Below are positions 57,293 to 64,000 of a stretch of DNA of 64,000 nt, in pieces (within the stretch, counting starts at the first letter, position 1; every line of letters starts with the position of its first letter). The position numbers and the translations under genes are program-made. The notes under the pieces are model-generated. The model worked only from the letters and a program-made list of their open reading frames with translations, had not been told where the DNA came from and ran no database searches. Source of the DNA: Micropterus salmoides (taxonomy: Eukaryota > Chordata > Actinopteri > Centrarchiformes > Centrarchidae); assembly GCF_014851395.1 (NCBI RefSeq), contig NW_024041373.1, forward strand, positions 5,036,122 to 5,100,121, in the 5' to 3' direction.

Positions 57293-58924
57293 CAGTGGGT
57301 ACGGAAAGTATTCAGACCCCTTTAAATTTTTCACTCTTTGTTTCATTGCAGCCATTTTCCAAAAATCAAAAAAGTTCATTTTATTTCTTAGTAATGTACA
57401 CTCAGCACCCCATCTTGACAGAAAAAAACAGAAATGTAGAAATTTTTGCAAATTTATTAAAAAAGAAAAACTGAAATATCACATGGTCATAAGTATTCAG
57501 ACCCTTTGCTCAGTATTTAGTAGAAGCACCCTTTTGATCTAATACAGCCATGAGTCGTTTTGGGAAAGATGCAACAAGTTTTTCACATCTGGATTTGGGT
57601 ATCCTCTGCCATTCCTCCTTGCAGATCCTCTCCAGTTCTGTCAGGTTGGATGGTAAACGTTGGTGGACAGCCATTTTCAGGTCTCTCCAGAGATGCTCAA
57701 TTGGGTTTAAGTCAGGGCTCTGGCTGGGCCATTCAAGAACAGCCACGGAGTTGTTGTGAAGCCACTCCTTCGTTATTTTAGCGGTGTGCTTAGGGTCATT
57801 GTCTTGTTGGAAGGTAAACCTTCGGCCCAGTCTGAGGTCCAGAGCACTCTGGAAAAGGTTTTCGTCCAGGATATCCCTGTACTTGGCCGCATTCATCTTT
57901 CCCTCGATTGCAACCAGTCGTCCTGTCCCTGCAGCTGAAAAACACCCCCACAGCATGATGCTGCCACCACCATGCTTCACTGTTGAGACAGTATTGGACA
58001 GGTGATGAGCAGTGCCTGGTTTTCTCCACACATACCGCTTAGAATTAAGGCCAAAAAGTTCTATCTTGGTCTCATCAGACCAGAGGATCTTATTTATCAC
58101 CATCTTTGAGTCCTTCAGGTGTTTTTTAGCAAACTCCATGGGGCTTTCATGTGTCTTGCACTGAGGAGAGGCTTCCGTCGGGCCACTCTGCCAGAAAGCC
58201 CCGACTGGTGGATTGCTGCAGTGATGGTTGACTTACTACAACTTTCTCCCATCTCCCGACTGCATCTCTGGAGCTCAGCCACAGTGACCTTTGGGTTCTT
58301 CTTTACCTCTCTCACCAAGGCTCTTCTCCCCCGATAGCTCAGTTTGGCCGGACGGCCAGCTCTAGGAAGGGTTCTGGTCGTCCCAAACGTCTTCCATTTG
58401 AGGATTATGGAGGCCACTGTGCTCTTAGGAACCTTAAGTGCTGCAGAAATTGTTTTGTAACCTTGGCCAGATCTGTGCCTTGCCACAATTCTGTCTCTGA
58501 GCTCTTCAGGCAGTTCCTTTGACCTCATGATTCTCATTTGCTCTGACATGCACTGTGAGCTGTAAGGTCTTATATAGACAGGTGTGTGGCTTTCCTAATC
58601 AAGTCCAATCAGTATAATCAAACACAGCTGGACTCAAATGAAGGTGTAGAACCATCTCAAGGATGATCAGAAGAAACAGACAGCATCTGAGTTAAATATG
58701 AGTGTCACGGCAAAGGGTCTGAATACTTATGACCATGTGATATTTCAGTTTTTCTTTTTAATAAATTTGCAAAAATTTCTACATTTCTGTTTTTTTCTGT
58801 CAAGATGGGGTGCTGAGTGTACATTACTAAGAAATAAAATGAACTTTTTGATTTTTGGAAAATGGCTGCAATGAAACAAAGAGTGAAAAATTTAAAGGGG
58901 TCTGAATACTTTCCGTACCCACTG
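57293..58924 (-). mobile_element. Tc1-type transposon nested in the LINE
   Basis: Ends CAGTGGGTACGGAAAGTATT and its inverse, flanked by TA (57291-57292, 58925-58926). The terminal inverted repeats run about 210 bp (to TATTCAGACCCTTTG at both sides) and look nearly identical, so the insertion is recent. The 1632-bp unit carries a transposase gene on the minus strand broken by one frameshift. It interrupts the LINE between its RT and RNase H regions. Confidence 0.93.
57510..58549 (-). pseudogene. Tc1 transposase with a single frameshift
   Basis: Two frames join at about 58115-58139. The upstream part (58549-58115) has the paired-like DNA-binding domain (TISAALKVPKSTVASIILKW, GRPAKL). The downstream part (58139-57510) has WSDETKIELFG, the glycine box GGGSIMLWG, FQQDNDPKHTAK and SPDLNPIEHLW, so all three acidic catalytic residues are kept, and it ends GASTKY. 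The reading frame shifts by one base where the two parts meet. Otherwise I see no stop, so this copy is nearly intact. Contrast the copy at 12767-13774, which has an open frame but a changed catalytic residue. Confidence 0.9.
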
Positions 58925-61132
58925 TATCCATGTTATTCCCTCATCAAACCATAACCCCCAAAACTTGTTTCACTCTTTCCAATTCTTGATGATATAACTT
59001 TAGTTTTACCTCAGTACCAATTCTTTTCTTTGTAAAAATCGCATAGTCATCCGCAAAAAGTGAAAACCCCATCCCATTCTCTATTTCCCTGAAAACATCA
59101 TTAATTATTATGGAGAATAATAAAGGACTTATTATGCTCCCTTGAGGTGTTCTGTTCTCAACAATATATTTTCTTGAATAACTCTTCCCTATTCTAAATT
59201 GTATTAATCTCCCTTGTAAAAAGTCCTTAATCCATCTATATATTCGTCCTTTGATTCCTAATTGAGACAATCCTTCTCTCCACATCATATTGTATGCCTC
59301 CTCTATGTCAAAGAAGACAGCCACTACACGCTTACTTGTGCTTTTCTAATTTCATGCTCGAAACATACAGCTGGATCCATTGTATTTCTTCCTTTCCTAA
59401 AGCCACATTGGTATTTCGCTATATATCCTTTCTTTTCCATACAGTATGTTAACTTTTCATTTACCATTTTCTCCATTATTTGCATATGTTGGATGTTAAA
59501 GCGTTTGGTCTATAATTCCCCAGATTTGTACAGTCTTTTCCTGGTTTGCGTATTGGCACTACCACAGCCTCCTTCCAGCTCTGTGGCAGTTTCCCATCCA
59601 CCCATACTTTATAATATAGTTCAAGTAATACATCCTTTGAATTTTCACTGAGCTGGTTTATCATTATATAACAAATCTGATCGTTTCCTGGTGCTGACAT
59701 CTTGGTTTTCTGGAGATTGCGTTTTAGTTCTGTCATTGTAAAGGGTTTGTTTAATAGGTCATTAGGATTTTCTTCTTGTTGTAACTCTTCACTCTCCCTT
59801 GCTGTTGTTTCCCTCCCTCTTTTTCCCTCTTCACTAATATTATTTGAACTGTGAATTGTTACAAAAGTTTTAGCCAGCATCTCTGCTTTCTCCTCATCTC
59901 TCACTGCTATTGTTTGTCCATCATTTAAGACTGGGTACCCAGACTCTCTTTTTATCCCATTCATTCTTTTTATCATACCCCAAACTTTACCAATGTCTGT
60001 CAAAATTTCCTCCAATATTCTTTCTTTGCAGTTTTTATGATTCTCCTTACATTTGCTTGTAAATTCTAATAATCAATAAGATTCTGAAAACAGTGATTCC
60101 TTTTTAACGCTTTAAAAGATTTATTTCGAGATTTTATCGCTCTTTCACATTCCTTTGTCCACCATGGTACAATCGTACTTTTGCGCTTACCTGCCTTATT
60201 CTTTATTGAGTTCTCTGCAGCCTCTACAACAACTTTATAAAATGAAACATTTAAATTATCAACATCTTTATTTCTATCAATTTTTTTCAATTTCTTGATC
60301 ACTAATATTCCTAAATTTATCCCATTCAGCACTACTGAATGACCATTTCTGAAATCCTACTGTTTCATATTCCTCTAGACTCAAGCCTACTACTATTACA
60401 ATGGGATAATGGTCAATTCCTACAGTCGTTCCTCTAACTACTTCCCATGTGCAAATGCCTGCTAATGAATATCTGACACTAATGTAAGATCTAGTGCTGT
60501 TTCTGTACCAGTTCTGGTATTAATTCTTGTTCCACTTCCATCATTTAAACACACTAAATTTGTCATCTCCATCACCTCCTCAATCACTGTTCCATTAGTA
60601 TCATTACAGTTACCCCATAATGAGCTATGGGCACTAAAATCCCCACAGCAGATCACCTTCCCTACTAACTGTATCACCAGTTCCTCCAGCAACTCTAATG
60701 ACAACTTATTACATGGATTATAAAAGTTAACAACTTTGATATTTCCTGCTCTAGTCCATACTACAATTATTAAATATTTCAACTCTTTTCCTTTCCTCAA
60801 AACTCTATATTGCATTCCTTGTTTTATAAACATTATACCTCCTCCTCCACTACCCTCCCCTCTATCTCTACAGATGCTATCACATCCTTTAATAACAAAT
60901 TCTAATTCTGATTTAAGCCATGTTTCTTGAACGCATATGATTTCTGGTTTATTTTTCAAATCTTTAATAAATCCTTTAAACTCCTGACCATTTGCTATTA
61001 AGCTTCTTGCATTCAATTGTACAATAATCAGCTTGTCTTATGACCTGGGCCTCCCGCTTTCCCATCTGCTTCAAGTCTTGTTTTGATTTGCTCCCAAGAT
61101 ACATCTTTTATGGCCAAAAACTTCTCTGCTCT

Positions 61133-61560
61133 TGTGGTGTCCGAACGATAATGCTGCGATGATGTGTTGAGAAGAAATCCGCTTGACACTGTTCTTGATT
61201 ATCAAAGTTTATTACATCAAAGAATTCAGCATCAATTACAAGCTCTGCAGCAGCTTGGAGAGTGACCCAGCCCGATAACCACTCTGTCTCTCTGTACATT
61301 GAACACAGCTTATATAGGACATGTTTAGGTCTCTGCTAAATACCATATAAGGGCACAGTCCCTTCATACACACTAACCTCTACTCCCCCTACCACTGGGT
61401 CAGAGGTCAAATTTCATAGTAGGGTTCACTCTTTGCACACCCATCAATCATTACTTCCCCTTAAGGGTTCACTGTCCCTCTCACCAGCTGCAGAGCATTA
61501 TGTTAAACTGTAATGGCCGGATACACGTAATGGCCAGATGCACATATGTTATACACCACA
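61133..61560 (-). mobile_element. 3' LTR of an endogenous retrovirus
   Basis: The 428-bp unit has perfect 8-bp inverted ends TGTGGTGT ... ACACCACA. On the minus strand a TATATAAG box (61309-61316) is followed about 95 bases later by AATAAA (61208-61213), the order expected for U3-R-U5. A polypurine tract directly precedes U3 (61561-61572). The provirus is inserted into the last 100 bases of the LINE ORF1. The 5' LTR and its target duplication lie outside the window. Confidence 0.85.
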
Positions 61561-61573
61561 TATTCCCCCCTAC
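61561..61573 (-). other. Polypurine tract of the endogenous retrovirus
   Basis: GTAGGGGGGAATA on the minus strand abuts the LTR start. Such tracts prime plus-strand DNA synthesis in retroviruses. Confidence 0.75.
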
Positions 61574-62344
61574 GAGACTTAATTGAGTCTCGAAAAACAA
61601 AAAGAGATAAATTTCTCCAACACACACTTCTAGCATATTATTTTAACAACATAGCAACTTTATGGAGTGTGAGAACGAAAAACCTGTCCGGCAGCCTTCA
61701 TTCCAAATTCCCTCCAAGACAATCGAGACAGGAAAATTTTCTCACGGCCCCTCTGCCTTAGGCGGCCACGCATGGTACTCCAGTCCAATTAATGAACGAC
61801 ATCTTTATCAGTCAATGCAGAAATACGGTTTAGCCAATACATGTGAAAACCTCAGGAAATTAAACAAATCAAAACCATGTCCGAATTCAGGCTGGTCAAC
61901 CCATCGGACCCTCCAACAGACCTTTCCCTGCCTAGACCCTATATCCCTAAGCATCAAGAAAAAGAAAAAAACCTGAGGTCCCCAAATATTAACTCCCTAA
62001 GTGAAAGTACAAGTCTTTACACAGTTAACACACAAAGAATATAATTGTTAATTAAGTATTATTCATTTGCATATGTATTCATATCTATATCAAAGTAGAC
62101 ATAGGAAGGTATTCCACTGCAGCTCCTCAGCAGTGTCGATGCAATCCAGACGTTTCCACACCGTCCTTGTCCAGAGTCCATTCATACTGTCCTTGTTTGA
62201 GTATTTGAATCCCCATCTGTACATCCCCATATACTCTGGAAGAAAGAAAACACCAACCAGTATCTTGTTGCAAATAACACATGAAAATTAAAACCTCAAT
62301 GTATGAAAATACAAAGTAACATTAAAATGGATATCTTTCCATCA
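61574..62344. other. Non-coding stretch between env and the 3' LTR
   Basis: About 770 bases without a recognisable protein on either strand. It could be a long 3' untranslated region or a decayed accessory region. Confidence 0.4.
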
Positions 62345-64000
62345 TTAATTCATCTGGTTCCCTTCATCATCTCCATCTGAATCAGCCGTAGTTAACAAAG
62401 GCATCTGAGTGTTCTCCCCAGGCATTATCACTCCAACCCATCTCAATATCATAGCTTTCGCAAAAGTCAATAGTACCGTACAAAAGCAAAACATCAAACA
62501 CAGCGCTACAAAGGCTGCTACCAAAATCTGAACCACCTCTGCTCCCACTGGTCCTAACTGATTTTGTAGCCAAGTATTTGCTGACCATCCAGCTCCCTCA
62601 GATTGACCAAACGCATCCCTTATACTCTTTAATGCATCTATAACACTAGTGATATTATCAGAACTATCTGGGATCAAAGTATAACACCGTCTCCCGTCAA
62701 GTTCATAGCCACACACAAACCTCCTTGTTTGGCTAAAATATAGTCAAGAGCCATGTCATGTTTCAACAATGTCAGTCTGTGACTTCTTTGAGTATTTGAC
62801 AGAAGATTAAACCCTCGTATAGTTTCATTTGCAAATCCCTGCAAAGTATAAGTAATATTATCAATGTGATCTGCCAAAAAAGTTACACCATACCATGGAA
62901 AAAGTCCAAGTCCCCACTTCTCACCTAGACTTATCCTCCAATGGTAGGCTTCAAGATTATGAAATTGTGCCATGCTCCTTTTCACCCTATTTCCGACCCC
63001 CGGATCAGAATGAGCTATAGCAGGTGTTCCCCTTTATGGATTGTAAACACCTCATACGGAAGTTTTAGCGTCGCCATGTAACAACATCCTATCCATCCAT
63101 AAGGTAAGAATATATATGCCTTATCACCACAAACCCACCAAATATCTTGAAAATTCCCTATCGTCACATTGCCAGGCAAAAGCTGATCTCTTACCATCAA
63201 AGTCCTTCCCTTCTTACTAGATGGCACAGCAAAAGTTACTTCGTATATGTTTCCTCTAACCTTACGGTCATGCTTATCCAAAGACATCATATACTCATCA
63301 CACTCTGATATTCCCATAAACATCCCTGGCCCATCATACGTCTTATTTGAGCAAAAACAGCTACTAGCCCTCACAGGTCTTACCTCCATTGCTTCAGGAA
63401 TTGCCGTTAACTTATTTTCCTTCTGATCTAACAAATTCACATAGGGTAATTCATTTATCCAAGAACAATTAAGTCTAGGTCTAAACAACTGCGACGACCA
63501 CGACATCACTATATCTGTTGACGATTGTTGCTGATACGACAGCCATGATAAAGCATAAGATTGACACATAACGGATAGAGGTTGGGCCACTGTCTCTAAA
63601 ATTGAATCCCACGTGCCTGGTGCGGGAACTTTCAACAGACATGGACCATCTAATTTCTTAACTGATCTTACAGAATGAGTTAACTGCTGGAACCATAAAT
63701 TCCTACCTGCCCAGCCATCTGTAATTTTCAAAACAGAAGAATCAAACCCATATGCCTTCCATGTAGCTTCCCTCTTCTGTAACGAGCGATATTGATCAGT
63801 CATATCTTCTGGTATTTTATCAAAAGTAAAGAACTCATTTGGTACATGTGGGATAATATTCTGGACGGTTTCAGATGACTCCTCATCATTTTCTTGCATT
63901 CTTTGCTCCCCAATCTTCATCTGTAACGCAGGCTTCTGAGTTACGTCTGCCAACTCCTTTACTTCCCGAAAGATTGTAGTCGGTGTCTGTGTCATATTTA
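62345..64000 (-). pseudogene. Retroviral env (surface and transmembrane subunits), broken by frameshifts; runs off the window
   Basis: Three minus-strand frames in order. 63015-64000: surface subunit, over 326 residues, with several N-x-S/T sites, many Cys and a GWIGCCYMATLKLPYEVFTI segment near its end; open to the edge, so the true start and signal peptide are outside. 62674-63010: transmembrane subunit start, with a basic RVKR cleavage site just before it and a segment ALDYILAKQGGLCV resembling the conserved immunosuppressive-domain/disulfide region of gammaretrovirus-like envelopes. 62345-62716: a 20-plus-residue hydrophobic span (LVAAFVALCLMFCFCTVLL) and a cytoplasmic tail. The frame changes near 63010 and again near 62700. 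As broken here, it should not give a complete envelope. It resembles env genes of fish endogenous retroviruses. Confidence 0.8.

Larger units (their letters stand above)
55566..61132 (-). mobile_element. I-type LINE (APE, RT, RNase H), disrupted by three insertions
   Basis: Minus strand, 5' to 3': end of ORF1 (stop near 61034); ORF2 endonuclease 60462-61016 (LNARSLIANGQEF, ICVQETWLKSE, CCGDFSAHSSLWG); linker 60066-60332; RT N-terminal part 59476-60015 (APGNDQICYIMI, LPQSWKEAVVVPIRKPGK, LGNYRP); RT catalytic part 58944-59324 (VFFDIEEAYNMMW, TPQGSIISPLLFSIIIND, FADDYAIF); 56889-57245; RNase H 56167-56436 (IICSDSTSSL, FMWVPAHIGIKGNEMADKDA); C-terminus 55893-56267. APE plus C-terminal RNase H suits the I superfamily (I/Nimb). 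Frameshifts and stops plus the inserts at 56601-56870, 57293-58924 and the retrovirus from 61133 show it is dead. Confidence 0.82.

Noticed and set aside
63993..63995. Treating the ATG at 63995 as the env start
   Set aside because: The reading frame is open to the window edge and no signal peptide follows, so the true start is probably outside.
1..64000. CRISPR arrays, bacterial operons, phage or plasmid features
   Set aside because: No regularly spaced repeats, no ribosome-binding-site-led gene clusters; all evidence fits a fish nuclear genome.

Overview
The window looks like nuclear DNA of a ray-finned (probably percomorph) fish. It has spliced genes with GT/AG introns and a dense mix of typical teleost repeats: Tc1 elements with long inverted ends, L2/CR1-type and I-type LINEs, hAT and TTAA-target DNA transposons, tRNA-derived SINEs and a fish-type endogenous retrovirus. 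There is no operon structure, CRISPR array or ribosomal RNA.

Three host genes are visible. (1) At the left edge the last exon of an unidentified plus-strand gene (797 to about 915) ends in a class I PDZ-ligand-like tail and is followed at once by a poly(A) signal. (2) A minus-strand gene of at least eight coding exons (42520 down to 21576) encodes an 820-residue protein with a proline-rich start, an arginine/serine-rich region, a C2H2 zinc finger and a basic tail. Two short segments resemble ZNF318 as I remember it. (3) A minus-strand eight-exon gene (55396 down to 47603) encodes a 509-residue FAM98A protein. All exon phases fit in genes 2 and 3, and each start ATG has an in-frame stop just upstream.

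Between and inside the genes are mobile elements. 1-20 kb: LINE fragments, a tRNA-derived SINE, a fold-back element, a full-length Tc1 element with an uninterrupted transposase (12602-14165), a LINE split by a solo LTR (14755-16540+), and an internally deleted L2 element. 20-42.5 kb: the zinc-finger gene, whose introns hold TTAA-target elements, a hAT copy with 8-bp target duplication, and a repeat carrying two nested insertions with 5-bp duplications. 42.8-46.4 kb: a decayed Tc1 element, a CCHC zinc-knuckle fragment and a LINE ORF1 relic. 47-55.4 kb: fam98a.

55.5-64 kb is one nested stack. A minus-strand I-type LINE (endonuclease, reverse transcriptase, RNase H) has been hit by three later insertions: a short repeat with a 12-bp target duplication, a Tc1 element whose transposase is broken by one frameshift, and an endogenous retrovirus. 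The 3' LTR, polypurine tract and frame-broken env of the retrovirus run off the right edge. The 3' end of this LINE lies about 90-170 bp upstream of the fam98a start codon.

I found no clearly new biological system. The most informative items are the nested-insertion chronology, the Tc1 transposase with a changed catalytic residue, the zinc-finger gene, and the LINE end at the fam98a promoter. All family names come from reading motifs by eye, without database searches.
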